DNA of 64,000 nt from Planctomycetaceae bacterium (GTDB lineage: Bacteria; Planctomycetota; Planctomycetia; Planctomycetales; Planctomycetaceae), in NCBI GenBank assembly GCA_017795105.1, contig CP051247.1, positions 6,026,283-6,090,282 of the forward strand, read 5' to 3'. The notes beneath the pieces were generated by a model that searched no databases, was not told the DNA's origin, and worked only from the letters and a program-made list of their open reading frames with translations. Below are positions 54,502-63,807 of the stretch, piece by piece; position 1 is the stretch's first letter; every line of letters begins with the position of its first letter. The translations under genes and the position numbers were made by a program.

Positions 54502-56991
54502 TCAGATCGAGTCCCACCGACCTTGTCCGGTGTACTGATAGAATGAATTGTGCTCCAATGCAGTCACATCCAACCAGTTCCCATCAAGGAGTTCCGCGAC
54601 AGCTGGATCCTCATCGAGGACTGCCTGAATTCGATTTCGGGATGCCGCAATGACCACCTGCAGCCTCAATGGGAGATGCTGCAGCTTTTCTCCATTGTGC
54701 AGAGATTGCCAGGGGAGTCCCGTCCTCAGATCGCCTCCGTTTCCGGAAAGAATCCCGAATCGCCCGACGACATTATGAAGTGTCTTCGTGCCACTCCCGA
54801 AGTATTGATGATCGACCGTAGAGGCGTAGTACTGCATGTTGATCCAGTGTGCAACGATCATCGGAGCCGTCATGATGGATTTTAGGATTGACCCATCAAC
54901 GTCGCTCGATGAGTTGTAGCTATGCAGAAATACACGTCCATCCAGGGCCACCCCTTTTGTCAGCGACCGGGGGCCGATGACGAACGCCGCATTTGCAGCC
55001 AGTCCCCACTCCGGACGGACTTCCGACCAGTCACGGGCCTTCTTCATGAGATCCGAAACGCTATCGCAATCTACGGAAGGCATGCGTTCGGACTGCGAGA
55101 TTCGAGTGGCAGCCTTCAGGGCCCCCTGTAACTCTTCAACATCCTTCCGATGCGATCCTGGGACGAGTCGCAAGTCCTGCAACTCGATCTGGTCGGTTGT
55201 CGTGTTGTGAACGGCGGCAAGAAAGTGAGTCTCCTCGGGGATCTCGATGCCGCGCTCCCGAAGAGCTTCCCGAACGCCCATCTGATTCAGGAGCAGTGCC
55301 GCCAGCCGAGCGTTCGGCTCCCCGGAATGTCCACCGCAGGCTCCGCAGTCGAGGCTGGCAGCCAGAGGATTGTTTTCGGTTCGACTGGTGTGTCCACAGA
55401 AAACAATGAGTCGAGAGAACTTCTCGGTCATTCCTATGTTTCGCAGCATTCCTTCGACTAAATCCGCCTGTTGCGGGATCGCATACCCCTGGCTTTTCAG
55501 CCCCCGAAGCGTGGGCCCGAAAATTCCGGGGTCGTCTCCATCGACGCCGTCCTGAGCCGACAGAGACCATCCCGACAGGCCACCGGCGGAGTGCTTAGCC
55601 AGTCGCACGCCAAACCAGAGGCCGCAGCTCTCGACAAAGGAGAAGCAACCGGTGGCCGACCCCTGTAGGCCTTTCCACAACTTCCGCCACGAACGGGTTC
55701 GCTTTCGTGTGAGGATAGACTGGTCTTCCTCGTCCTGGTCCAAAGGATGGAGCCCCTCCTGAATCCGCATCTGTGGCTTCAGCAGCACGGGGACGTGAGA
55801 TTGCCCGCAGGAGTGCCCGAGAGGGACATACTCAATTGGCATCCCAAAGAACCCGGCGAAGCCAATAGTCTCGATCCCCTCGGAGACCGTTTCCAACGCC
55901 CGTCGCATCCGTTCCGAGCGAACGTCGATGCAAAAGGCCATCTGAACATTGACCGTTGAACGTGATTCTTTAACAGGAATGGACTTCTGAATTTGACCGA
56001 GGAGCCGGTCGCGAAATGCAATTTCCGTGGCACGGAGCAGCAGAGTCCGCAGTCGGGTATCGCGATCACTCGCTTCCGGATCTGGGAACGAGTTCCATTG
56101 AATACAGAGCGGGACGGATTCCGCGAGCGCGGTGTCGTATGCCAGCCGAATGGCGAGCAGTGAGAGAAAGTGGTCTTCGCGATTATCGCTATCTTTCCAT
56201 TCTGTCTGATACTTCGCCCAGGAAGACCATCCGGGGATGGAGTAGACCTGACAGAGCAGAAACGTCTCCCAGCGTTGTTCGGGAACACCGAGCTTCTTAA
56301 GGCATCCCAAAATGGTCACGGCTGGAGTGTGGGGAAGCTCGGAAATGAATTGCCGCAGCCCCGTGATGCCAAGAATTTCCAGGGTGCGGTCATGCACCGC
56401 CGTCTGACGCCAGGCCTGAAAGACGGGAAGATGCTTTGCCGCGGTTCCCCAGATCGCCTGGCCGTCGTCGTAATAAGCGGCACAAAACTTTCCGACCTCG
56501 TCGCGAATCGACTCAGTCCAGTCAAACTTTCCGTACTGGCTGACGAGCTCAGCGACTGTTCGCATTCGGAGTGTTGGCTCCTGCTCCATCGCAGAGTCCC
56601 AATCGACTCCCTTGAGAAGCACGATCACCTCGCCCGTGCTCAAGCCGCGTTGCCGCCCCGCACGAGGTTGTTCGGCCACCGCTTTCTCGATGGCCTCCAC
56701 CGTCAGTTCTCCGGTCGAGTAGAGCTTGGCGTAGTGCGAGATCGGCATCAGCATATCAATCTCGGAGAACTTCCGTAAAAAAGCCCGCGTTTCGAGGAAT
56801 GAGCGCCCGGTCAATCCCGCGAACGGGTTCACGGCGACATAATCCTGGAGCGGCCAGACCGGGCCAATCGCTGCTGCGACTCGATCAATCAGCTGTTCAA
56901 ACTCCCTGACATCCTTCCCGTGCCTGGGTGCGGCCGGGAGAACTGCGGGAGAGAACTGTTCATTTTCAGACAGCGGGGCAGAGGTAATCAT
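54502..56991 (-). CDS. dabA: DabA, zinc-dependent subunit of an inorganic carbon transporter
   Basis: The 829-residue protein matches the DUF2309/UPF0753 family: VWPLQDYVAVNPFAGLTGRSF near the N-terminus, CIDVRSERMRRALE and CGHTSRTENNPLAASLDCGACGGH. The four zinc ligands expected from the characterised Halothiobacillus protein are visible as Cys354, Asp356, His534 and Cys549, with the same spacings (2 and 15). With DabB it forms an energy-coupled CO2-trapping complex that converts CO2 to bicarbonate using the proton gradient. The dabB gene lies 47 bases upstream. An AGGAA site precedes the ATG. Confidence 0.95.
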   Translation of the reverse strand: MITSAPLSENEQFSPAVLPAAPRHGKDVREFEQLIDRVAAAIGPVWPLQDYVAVNPFAGLTGRSFLETRAFLRKFSEIDMLMPISHYAKLYSTGELTVEAIEKAVAEQPRAGRQRGLSTGEVIVLLKGVDWDSAMEQEPTLRMRTVAELVSQYGKFDWTESIRDEVGKFCAAYYDDGQAIWGTAAKHLPVFQAWRQTAVHDRTLEILGITGLRQFISELPHTPAVTILGCLKKLGVPEQRWETFLLCQVYSIPGWSSWAKYQTEWKDSDNREDHFLSLLAIRLAYDTALAESVPLCIQWNSFPDPEASDRDTRLRTLLLRATEIAFRDRLLGQIQKSIPVKESRSTVNVQMAFCIDVRSERMRRALETVSEGIETIGFAGFFGMPIEYVPLGHSCGQSHVPVLLKPQMRIQEGLHPLDQDEEDQSILTRKRTRSWRKLWKGLQGSATGCFSFVESCGLWFGVRLAKHSAGGLSGWSLSAQDGVDGDDPGIFGPTLRGLKSQGYAIPQQADLVEGMLRNIGMTEKFSRLIVFCGHTSRTENNPLAASLDCGACGGHSGEPNARLAALLLNQMGVREALRERGIEIPEETHFLAAVHNTTTDQIELQDLRLVPGSHRKDVEELQGALKAATRISQSERMPSVDCDSVSDLMKKARDWSEVRPEWGLAANAAFVIGPRSLTKGVALDGRVFLHSYNSSSDVDGSILKSIMTAPMIVAHWINMQYYASTVDHQYFGSGTKTLHNVVGRFGILSGNGGDLRTGLPWQSLHNGEKLQHLPLRLQVVIAASRNRIQAVLDEDPAVAELLDGNWLDVTALEHNSFYQYTGQGRWDSI

Positions 56992-57038
56992 GGCTCGATG
57001 TTCCTGTTAGGAATGATTGATGAATGAGGGCGACAGAT

Positions 57039-58577
57039 TTAGGCGGTAAGCAGTGAACCGAAGACGCGTCGGACGATCGCTTCGAAGTAGAAGCCATTTG
57101 AGGCATGAATCTGCAGACGGTTCAGCCACTGCGGTTTCACGGACCGAGCGAGGCTCAGATGAAGCCCGAACATTGCCAGGAAGCCGGACACGACAAGAAT
57201 CGTGTTTGCCAGCTGCCAGCCTCCGAAATCGATTTCAGGCAGGGTGGGAGCGACCAGGAAGTCGGTGGCGAGGTATGCTGCCGCGTAAGCCGTGAACAGT
57301 CCGCCGATTGCCATCAGCGTCCTTCCCATCAGGAAGTAGGAGCCGGTCCGCATGGCCTGGACAAACCATTGTGTCATCGCAACTCCCAGAATTGCGGCCA
57401 GCATCATCCCGCCGGGCTTGTGGAGCGGATCGATTCCCAGGCTGTAGAAGACAAATCCCAGCATTGCGAAGACGAGCCCCGCAGATCCGAGAATGTGTCG
57501 CCAGCTAACGGGCAACGTCGAATCGACGGCTCCCTCCATCGCGGACTTCTCCTGAAGTACGGAGCCGCTGGCAAGGAAGGCATGAGCCTTGTAAAGCGAA
57601 TGAGCAACGATGTGCAGCATGGCTGCCGTGTAAGCTCCGATACCACATTGCAGCATCATGAATCCCATTTGAGCGATCGTGGAGTACGCCAGGGCTCTCT
57701 TGACACTGGATTGAGTCAGCATGATGACTGCACCGAAGCAGGCCGTGACCCCACCGATGACCGCAAGCATCGCAAGGACCGTAGGGCTCTCGGCAACGAT
57801 TGGGCTCATTCGAATTATTAGAAATCCACCCGCGTTCACGACGCCGGCATGCATGAGGGCGGACACTGGTGTGGGCGTTTCCATTGTCTGAGGCAACCAG
57901 CTGTGAAACGGAAACTGAGCAGATTTTGTAGCCGCCCCGAGCACCAGCAGAAACGCAGCCAGTGCGAGTGTTGCCGGGTTGGCGGCGTTCGCACCTGCGT
58001 CCGCGAGCAAGGTCTCGAAGTTGAGCGCCCCGAACTGCTGATACAACGCAGCGATTGCTCCGACCAGAGCTGCATCGCCCACGCGACTGACCGTAAACTT
58101 ATTCCAGGCAGCTCGCTGTGCGGCCGGTCGTTCGTGGTAATGCGTCAGCAGCTGATGAAGCGCGAGACTTGTCATGACCCAGAAGCAAACAAATACTAGC
58201 AGATTGCCGGAGAGCACCATCAGCGAGACGGCCCCGATCGTGACTCCCATCCACCGGTAATACCGCCCCTGAGCCAATTCGCCGTCGAGGTACCGAATTG
58301 AGTAGCGGGAGACAATCCAACCGACGAAACTGATCAGAGTGAACATCAGAGCCGATATTCCGTCGTAGTAGACCAGCGTCATCTTAACGGCAGGAAGGAC
58401 TCCGCTGGCCAGTGCGGCCAGGCCTGCAACACTCACGATGAATTGCAACCCTGTCAGCAGTGTGACGACTTGTCGAACGATACGGCGATGTCGATTGAGA
58501 AAGAAGGATGGCAGAATCAGCAACAGCATGAGTGTTGCTGGGAAAACGAGGAGAGAGGCGGGGATCAGCGTATTCAT
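57039..58577 (-). CDS. dabB: DabB, NuoL/MrpA-like membrane subunit
   Basis: The 512-residue protein has about 13 hydrophobic helices and the proton-channel pattern of complex I antiporter subunits: LVYYDGISALMFTLISFVGW, KSAQFPFHSWLPQTMETPTP, LMHAGVVNAGGFLI, RALAYSTIAQMGFMMLQCG and HIVAHSLYKAHAFLASG. The last two segments carry the conserved Lys/His residues used in proton transfer. Its position directly upstream of dabA identifies it as DabB rather than a NADH dehydrogenase subunit. AGGAG lies six bases before the ATG. It is the first gene of the leftward operon. Confidence 0.94.
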   Translation of the reverse strand: MNTLIPASLLVFPATLMLLLILPSFFLNRHRRIVRQVVTLLTGLQFIVSVAGLAALASGVLPAVKMTLVYYDGISALMFTLISFVGWIVSRYSIRYLDGELAQGRYYRWMGVTIGAVSLMVLSGNLLVFVCFWVMTSLALHQLLTHYHERPAAQRAAWNKFTVSRVGDAALVGAIAALYQQFGALNFETLLADAGANAANPATLALAAFLLVLGAATKSAQFPFHSWLPQTMETPTPVSALMHAGVVNAGGFLIIRMSPIVAESPTVLAMLAVIGGVTACFGAVIMLTQSSVKRALAYSTIAQMGFMMLQCGIGAYTAAMLHIVAHSLYKAHAFLASGSVLQEKSAMEGAVDSTLPVSWRHILGSAGLVFAMLGFVFYSLGIDPLHKPGGMMLAAILGVAMTQWFVQAMRTGSYFLMGRTLMAIGGLFTAYAAAYLATDFLVAPTLPEIDFGGWQLANTILVVSGFLAMFGLHLSLARSVKPQWLNRLQIHASNGFYFEAIVRRVFGSLLTA

Positions 58578-58620
58578 CGATGACTCCTGAAGAAAAGAAG
58601 AACTTCGTCACGCGACTTGT

Positions 58621-58660
58621 AATACACGACAACATTGTCGTCAATAGGGTGTCGTGTATT
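58621..58660. promoter_or_regulatory. 11-bp inverted repeat upstream of dabB
   Basis: AATACACGACA and TGTCGTGTATT are perfect inverted repeats separated by 18 bases, about 43 bases before the dabB start. The left arm overlaps a tighter palindrome ACGACAA-CA-TTGTCGT (58626-58641), and another TGTCGT lies at 58664-58669. Four copies of the same hexamer suggest an operator for a dimeric regulator. Confidence 0.6.
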
Positions 58661-58733
58661 TTGTGTCGTTTTCTTCAGTTCGATTGCCTCGCTGTGCGCG
58701 ATTCTTCAAGAAATCATGCTGATCCCTCAGGTC

Positions 58734-58769
58734 CGGTGATTTCGTGAACTTTCTTTCGCGAAATCACCG
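58734..58769. promoter_or_regulatory. Second 11-bp inverted repeat upstream of the winged-helix gene
   Basis: CGGTGATTTCG and CGAAATCACCG form a perfect inverted repeat with a 14-base spacer, about 100 bases before the winged-helix gene. It could be an operator for that gene or a hairpin in its leader. Confidence 0.55.
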
Positions 58770-58871
58770 TGTATACTTCATTCAGCGTCTTAACGCCTTG
58801 TCTGCAAAGACTTACGACGATCTGTGTTTTCCGTCTGACGGATCCTGTTTTTTGACTCACAAGAACTGATT

Positions 58872-59225
58872 ATGCCCCGGAAGAAAACAGCTGGATCTTC
58901 TCAAGAACCGGAGACAGCTCCGCAGAATGTGTCTGCAACGTCGCTATCTCCCTCAAACCGATGGACGTTCCTGACCAATCATTCGCATGTAATGATTGTG
59001 CTTAAGGCGAATCCGGACATGGTATTACGGCAAGTCGCCATGCAGGTCGGGATTACTGAACGAGCCGTCCAGCGCATCGTACAGGACCTCGAAGACGAGG
59101 GGTTCCTCAAGCGGGAGAAGGTGGGACGCAAGAACCACTATGAGATCATTACTGACCAGCCGCTCCGGCACCCGCTTGAGTCACATCGGACGATCGGCGA
59201 TCTGCTCAATCTGATCACCGATTAA
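58872..59225 (+). CDS. Small winged-helix DNA-binding protein, likely dab regulator
   Basis: The 117-residue protein has a polar N-terminal tail and a winged helix-turn-helix (about 40-100): HVMIVLKANPDMVLRQVA, GITERAVQRIVQDLEDEGFL and REKVGRKNHYEI. This is the MarR/ArsR-like layout in which the third helix reads DNA and the wing follows. It is divergent from dabB across 294 bases that contain two perfect inverted repeats. This makes it a likely regulator of dabBA and of itself; known dab operons often have a LysR-type regulator instead. Target binding is not shown. Confidence 0.75.
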   Translation: MPRKKTAGSSQEPETAPQNVSATSLSPSNRWTFLTNHSHVMIVLKANPDMVLRQVAMQVGITERAVQRIVQDLEDEGFLKREKVGRKNHYEIITDQPLRHPLESHRTIGDLLNLITD

Positions 59226-59281
59226 TAGTTCGGATAGGAAGCAGGGAAAGCTGGGGATCGAACTGTGTCCCGGACCGGGGA

Positions 59282-60544
59282 TTACTCGCCGATGCACCAG
59301 AGCCCTTCGGTCGTTCGAATGAAGAGCCGGCCGTTGGCCACCGCCGGGGTCGAGTTGGAAGAGCCAGGAAGCCTGTTTCGGCCGACTTCCTTGAACGCGG
59401 CGGGATCAGCCTGAAAGACGGTTGTGATGCCATCCTGGTTCAACCCGTAGATCAAATCTCCGACCTGAACCAGCGACGCCCACATCGTTCCGGTTGCTCG
59501 ATCCTGCCAGGCGATCTCGCCCGTTTCGGCATTCACACATTCGACCGTTCCCGGTCCCGCATTCGGACGGATGACATGTCCTTCGATCGCGACGCCACTG
59601 CCGATACTCTGCGGCTGGCGTTCCTTTCGCCAGACTCGGTGAGACGCTGTCACATCCCCTGAACCACCGAGCCGTATTGCCATGGATGGTCCCCGAAAGC
59701 CTCCGGTGACGAAGCAGAGATCATCAACAATCACCGGTGACGAATACGCCAGATCCCCTCGGTCATGGCCAAGCCCTTCGCAAGTCCAGACCCGCTTGCC
59801 GGTTTGAGGATCGTAAGCGACTACGCGTGTGCTGTGCATCACGATGAGCGTCGTCCGGTCCCCCTCGCGGGCGAGAACCGGAGTGCTCCAGGATCCCATG
59901 TACTCGCCCGCTTCATTCCGTTCGCCCGTTCCGGTTTGTGGTTCATTCTGCCGCCAGCGTTCTTCACCTGTTTCGAGATCGAATGCGGCGACGAAGACCT
60001 GCTGGCCCGGTCCGGTGTGCAGAATGACCAGGTCTTCGTACAGAACAGGGGAGGAACCGAATCCCCACATGTGTCGAAACTCACCCAGGTTGTGCGCCCA
60101 CTGCTCATTCCCCTCGTGGTCGTAGCAATGCAATCCCGCCGAGCCATGCCACACGACAACCCGGTTCCCATCTGAAGCGGGCGTCGTCGGAGCATGCGGA
60201 TTCGTTTTATGCGTCGGCATCGCTCGATCGATGGCAACGGATTTCTTCCAGAGAAGATCCCCGTTCCGTTCGTCGTAGCAGAGGAGACTTCGTGTTCGCC
60301 CTTCCACATCTTCCGCGGTCGTCGCAAAGACTTTTCCAGCGGAGACAATCGGACTTCCGTTCCCCGCTCCCGGAAGGGGGGCCTTCCACAGAATGTTCTC
60401 CTCGGCCGACCAGCTCACGGGGGCGGAACTCTCTTTCGCCACTCCGTTGAGCTCAGGCCCCCGGAACAGCGGCCAGTCTCCCGCAGACGCGGAGTTGAGC
60501 AAGAGCCCGACAAACAGCAAAACTAAAGACGTGAGTCGTAACAT
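59282..60544 (-). CDS. Secreted PQQ-like beta-propeller protein
   Basis: A signal peptide (MLRLTSLVLLFVGLLLNSAS) is followed by an eight-bladed-type propeller of 420 residues with DWPLFRGPELNGVAK, SWSAEENILWKAPLPGAGNG, LLCYDERNGDLLWKK, GLHCYDHEGNEQW and CVNAETGEIAWQD. The A-x-D/N-x-x-T/N-G-x-x-x-W repeats are those of BamB/PQQ-dehydrogenase-like propellers. The PQQ-binding and catalytic residues of true dehydrogenases are not evident. It is probably a periplasmic binding or scaffold protein, common in planctomycetes. The FG-GAP gene starts 136 bases away on the other strand. Confidence 0.88.
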   Translation of the reverse strand: MLRLTSLVLLFVGLLLNSASAGDWPLFRGPELNGVAKESSAPVSWSAEENILWKAPLPGAGNGSPIVSAGKVFATTAEDVEGRTRSLLCYDERNGDLLWKKSVAIDRAMPTHKTNPHAPTTPASDGNRVVVWHGSAGLHCYDHEGNEQWAHNLGEFRHMWGFGSSPVLYEDLVILHTGPGQQVFVAAFDLETGEERWRQNEPQTGTGERNEAGEYMGSWSTPVLAREGDRTTLIVMHSTRVVAYDPQTGKRVWTCEGLGHDRGDLAYSSPVIVDDLCFVTGGFRGPSMAIRLGGSGDVTASHRVWRKERQPQSIGSGVAIEGHVIRPNAGPGTVECVNAETGEIAWQDRATGTMWASLVQVGDLIYGLNQDGITTVFQADPAAFKEVGRNRLPGSSNSTPAVANGRLFIRTTEGLWCIGE

Positions 60545-60680
60545 GCCGTGGTCTCCTCGTAAGGGAATCGGGAGGCTCCATCATATCGATACGCTTGTGA
60601 AAATACGCCCTCAACGACACTATCAGGATAGGAACGTCCACTCTCGCGAGCATCGCTTCTCCAGCATCGAGGTCTGACTC

Positions 60681-61850
60681 ATGTCCCGCATTCTACCGCT
60701 GCTTCTGATGTCGCTATTCACGTTCATCTCGGCCAGCGCCGATGAAATTCCCGAGTTCAAATGGCGGACGGTGGAGATCGATACCATCCAGATCGGCTAC
60801 GGGCTCCAAATTGCCGATGTCAATGGCGACGGGCGGGACGACATTGTTCTCGCCGACAAGAATACTGTCCAATGGTACGAGAACCCGGACTGGCAGAAGC
60901 ATGTTATCGCGAAGAACCTGACCGAACGGGACAACGTCTGCGTCACCGCTCGCGATATCGATGGAGACGGAAAGTGCGAGATCGCGGTCGGCGGCCAGTG
61001 GAACTATCGTGAAAGCCTGAAAGACGGAGCAGTCTTCTATCTGATTCCGCCGGAGGATCGCACTCAGGAGTGGACTCCCGTCAAACTCTATAACGATCCA
61101 AGCACGCATCGCATGCACTGGATCCGTTCTCACGGAGGCGAGTATCGACTCGCGGTCAAACCGCTACGAGGACGAGGAAGCGTTGATGGAGAAGGTCCGG
61201 GGCTGCGCGTGCTCGAGTATATCAAGCCGGAGGATCCGAACTCTGAATGGGAGTACAAGGTCATCTGCGACTTCATGCATCTGTCCCACAACTTCCATCC
61301 CGTCAATTGGGACGCTGACGAGGAAGAAGAACTCATCGTTGCCGGGAAAGAGGGGGTCTGGCATTTCGATCGCGAGAAGGACGGCTGGGACGCGGAGCGA
61401 CTGACCGAGAACTTCGCCGGAGAGATTCGCGATGGTCGCCTTCCGAACGGACGCAGGTTCATCGCGACCATCGAGCCGATGCATGGATCGGTCGCTGCGG
61501 TGTACGCTCGACCTGAGAAGCGATTCGCTGACTGGGAACCGCTGAAGGTGCTTGATGAGGCTCTCAAGGACGGTCACGCTGTAGCCTGTGCCGACTTCCT
61601 CGGCGTCGGCTCGGATCAAATCGTTATCGGCTGGCGGGCGATGAATGATCCGGGTGTCCCCGGCATCAAGCTGTTTACTCCATTGGACCAGGACGGAAGT
61701 ACGTGGCGTGAGACGCAAGTCTCCGGCGAGGAGGTCGCGGTAGAGGACATCAAGGTGGGAGATCTCAACGGCGACGGCCGCATCGATATCATCGCTGCGG
61801 CTCGTCAGACCAGGAATCTCGTCATCTTCTTTAACGAAACATCAAAGTAG
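60681..61850 (+). CDS. Secreted FG-GAP/VCBS repeat protein
   Basis: ATG 60681 follows GAGG by eight bases. The 389-residue product has a signal peptide (cleavage near ASA-DEI) and a seven-bladed-type propeller with calcium-loop repeats: IADVNGDGRDDIVLAD, ARDIDGDGKCEIAVGG, NWDADEEEELIVAG and VGDLNGDGRIDIIAAA. FG-GAP/VCBS propellers bind ligands or partners outside the cell. The protein has no attached catalytic domain. Its stop is 16 bases from the convergent lipoprotein gene. Confidence 0.88.
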   Translation: MSRILPLLLMSLFTFISASADEIPEFKWRTVEIDTIQIGYGLQIADVNGDGRDDIVLADKNTVQWYENPDWQKHVIAKNLTERDNVCVTARDIDGDGKCEIAVGGQWNYRESLKDGAVFYLIPPEDRTQEWTPVKLYNDPSTHRMHWIRSHGGEYRLAVKPLRGRGSVDGEGPGLRVLEYIKPEDPNSEWEYKVICDFMHLSHNFHPVNWDADEEEELIVAGKEGVWHFDREKDGWDAERLTENFAGEIRDGRLPNGRRFIATIEPMHGSVAAVYARPEKRFADWEPLKVLDEALKDGHAVACADFLGVGSDQIVIGWRAMNDPGVPGIKLFTPLDQDGSTWRETQVSGEEVAVEDIKVGDLNGDGRIDIIAAARQTRNLVIFFNETSK

Positions 61851-61866
61851 CGTCCGCCCGAAGACT

Positions 61867-62376
61867 TCAGGTCGAATGTCCCGGAAAATCTTTGATCGTC
61901 AGTTCGAAGTCGTGTGTGAAGCCGGGGGTCGCTTCGATCTCGACAACCTGTCGGGTCTGCTCAGGATTGCTGAGCTGAGGTGGCAAGGCTTCCTTGGCTC
62001 CCATCGCCATGGCGTCGGCGTCGGTGGTTCCCGGGGGAACCGCCGCTCCGTCGGGCATCGTCAGGCGGCTGATCGTCACTTTGTAAGTTCCCGGAAGTGC
62101 TCCCGATGCCTGAGCATCGAGTCCTCCCGCTCTGGTGGTCACGAGTTGATAAAGCCCGGTTTCATCCGTCATGGCCGTCGCGGTTTCTCCAGGCTGATCC
62201 AGAGCCGCCGGAGAGAACGTGATCAGAGCTCCCGGCAGGGGCACCCCGTTCACGGTGACTTTGCCGGTAACGCTGACGAGATCAGCCATGAACTCGGGCT
62301 CGGAACGACTCTGTCCGCAACCCAGTAACAGAACGATCGACAGGATAGAAAGACGCCGAAGGGGCGCTGACATCAT
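61867..62376 (-). CDS. Small transthyretin-like lipoprotein paired with DUF1559
   Basis: AGGAG precedes the start (ATGATG at 62376) by eight bases. A lipoprotein signal (LSILSIVLLLGC) leads into a beta-sandwich-like domain: VTGKVTVNGVPLPGALITF, TDETGLYQLVTTRAGG and LPGTYKVTISRL. The 169-residue product resembles the lipoprotein at 35473. It lies 69 bases after a DUF1559 gene on the same strand, the common planctomycete pairing. It is probably membrane-anchored in the periplasm; function unknown. Confidence 0.82.
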   Translation of the reverse strand: MMSAPLRRLSILSIVLLLGCGQSRSEPEFMADLVSVTGKVTVNGVPLPGALITFSPAALDQPGETATAMTDETGLYQLVTTRAGGLDAQASGALPGTYKVTISRLTMPDGAAVPPGTTDADAMAMGAKEALPPQLSNPEQTRQVVEIEATPGFTHDFELTIKDFPGHST

Positions 62377-62445
62377 TGTTGACTCTCCTCAATTGTGCGA
62401 TCACACCACGGAAGTTGACTTAAGAATCGTGAAGGCAACACGCAT

Positions 62446-63402
62446 CTAGAACTCGCCGATCACCGTGCCGTCGGAGATTCGTTCGAGATAAGTGCGAATG
62501 CTGCTCGCGACGTTTTCGCTGAGGAATCGTACGCTCCCATCGGCGAGGACCATCTGGATTCCGCCATCGTGGTAGCTTCCTGTCCAGGCCCAGTCTCCCA
62601 GGTTCGGTTTGTGATCGGTCCCCGATCGTACGGTGCTGTTTGGCGGTGCCGACGCCAGGCTCAGTCCAACCTGGACCCAGCCGCGGGCCCCCCAGTTCGC
62701 ATTCTGTCCGTTACCACAACAGGCCTGCCGTGTTTCCAGCACCATGGCCGTGTTGGTCGTGCCATCGGTCACATCCCGAATTCGACACCGGCTGCCATCT
62801 TCGAACATCGCTCTCAATGTATGAGAACGGGAGGTCCAGTAGTTGCAATTCTGGTAGGAGCTGCGATAGGTGCTGAAGTCGTAGTTCGTACGGTGTTTCT
62901 TGCCCTGGTTGGGAGGATCATAGTAACTCGAGATCGTCTGGCTTAGCGGACCGGGATCGGACGGGCAGGTGAAGATGTCCAGGTCGCGATCGATTATCGC
63001 TGCATTGGTTGTCGCTTCCCCACTGGCAAGAGGGATCCCGCTTTGAACCTTGGTATGGAAGGCGCGATTGAAGTCGAGTTGATCATACAGGTTCGCGTGT
63101 TCAAGTCCCGGCAGCAGCATTACCAGGCCGTTAAGGTTCATGGCGACATCGGGAGCGGTCCCTGAAGAATCACAATCGCCAGCCCCGATCTGCCCCGGGG
63201 GAAACACGCTGAAAGTGTCGTGGTAGTTGTGCAGAGCCAGGCCGATTTGCTTCATCTTGTTCTTGCAGGAGCTTCGGCGAGCCGCCTCACGAGCCTGCTG
63301 GACAGCTGGCAGCAGCAGTGCAACCAGTATCGCGATGATCGCGATCACAACGAGTAGTTCAATGAGAGTAAAAGCAGTGCGTCGCTGCCGTGAGAGCAAC
63401 AT
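62446..63402 (-). CDS. DUF1559 protein with type IV prepilin-like N-terminus
   Basis: ATG 63402 has AGGAG seven bases upstream; longer in-frame versions lack a leader. The 318-residue product begins with the prepilin motif (RRTAFTLIELLVVIAIIAIL) and QQAREAARRSSCKNKMKQIG. The DUF1559 domain follows with HNYHDTFSVFPPGQIG and VMLLPGLEHANLYDQLDF, and ends DGTVIGEF. It is close to the protein at 34432, especially in the first 60 residues. It is likely co-transcribed with the lipoprotein that follows. Confidence 0.95.
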   Translation of the reverse strand: MLLSRQRRTAFTLIELLVVIAIIAILVALLLPAVQQAREAARRSSCKNKMKQIGLALHNYHDTFSVFPPGQIGAGDCDSSGTAPDVAMNLNGLVMLLPGLEHANLYDQLDFNRAFHTKVQSGIPLASGEATTNAAIIDRDLDIFTCPSDPGPLSQTISSYYDPPNQGKKHRTNYDFSTYRSSYQNCNYWTSRSHTLRAMFEDGSRCRIRDVTDGTTNTAMVLETRQACCGNGQNANWGARGWVQVGLSLASAPPNSTVRSGTDHKPNLGDWAWTGSYHDGGIQMVLADGSVRFLSENVASSIRTYLERISDGTVIGEF

Positions 63403-63807
63403 CGAGAGACTCCTGGAGCTGAGAATAATCCGAATGAATCGTTGAAAAACGTGTCGAACTCTCTGGTGATGGGAAAGCGCTCCATCGTCTGTAGAACAAA
63501 GCACCTTTCGCGCCGGAGTGTGTAAAACTTGCATTTTGACCCGAGAGGCGGGAGATCAGGGGCGAAAGTTTAGCTCAGCCCCCAGTCGCATCAGTGCGGC
63601 CTCAAACGTAGTGACTCAGGAACAGGCATCGGGGCCCGATCAGGGGGCATTCTCTCCATCGTCGAGAGCCGCCGTAGAAGAGCAGGAACATCTCCGCCAC
63701 GGCATTGCCAATCGCCGTGTGAATCTGGGAGGTCAGTGGCAGGGAAACGTGCTTCCCTTCATACTGAGGTCTGTGTCCGCCTGGCTTCGTGGTTGGAGAA
63801 AGAGTTT
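63403..63807. other. Divergent intergenic region at the right end
   Basis: I see no supported gene in these 405 bases. They should hold the promoters of the leftward DUF1559 gene and of the rightward exported protein. Open frames crossing it show no family features. Confidence 0.4.

Noticed and set aside
57039..58577. dabB as a NADH dehydrogenase subunit 5 gene
   Set aside because: It is followed directly by dabA with all zinc ligands present, and no other complex I genes are nearby.
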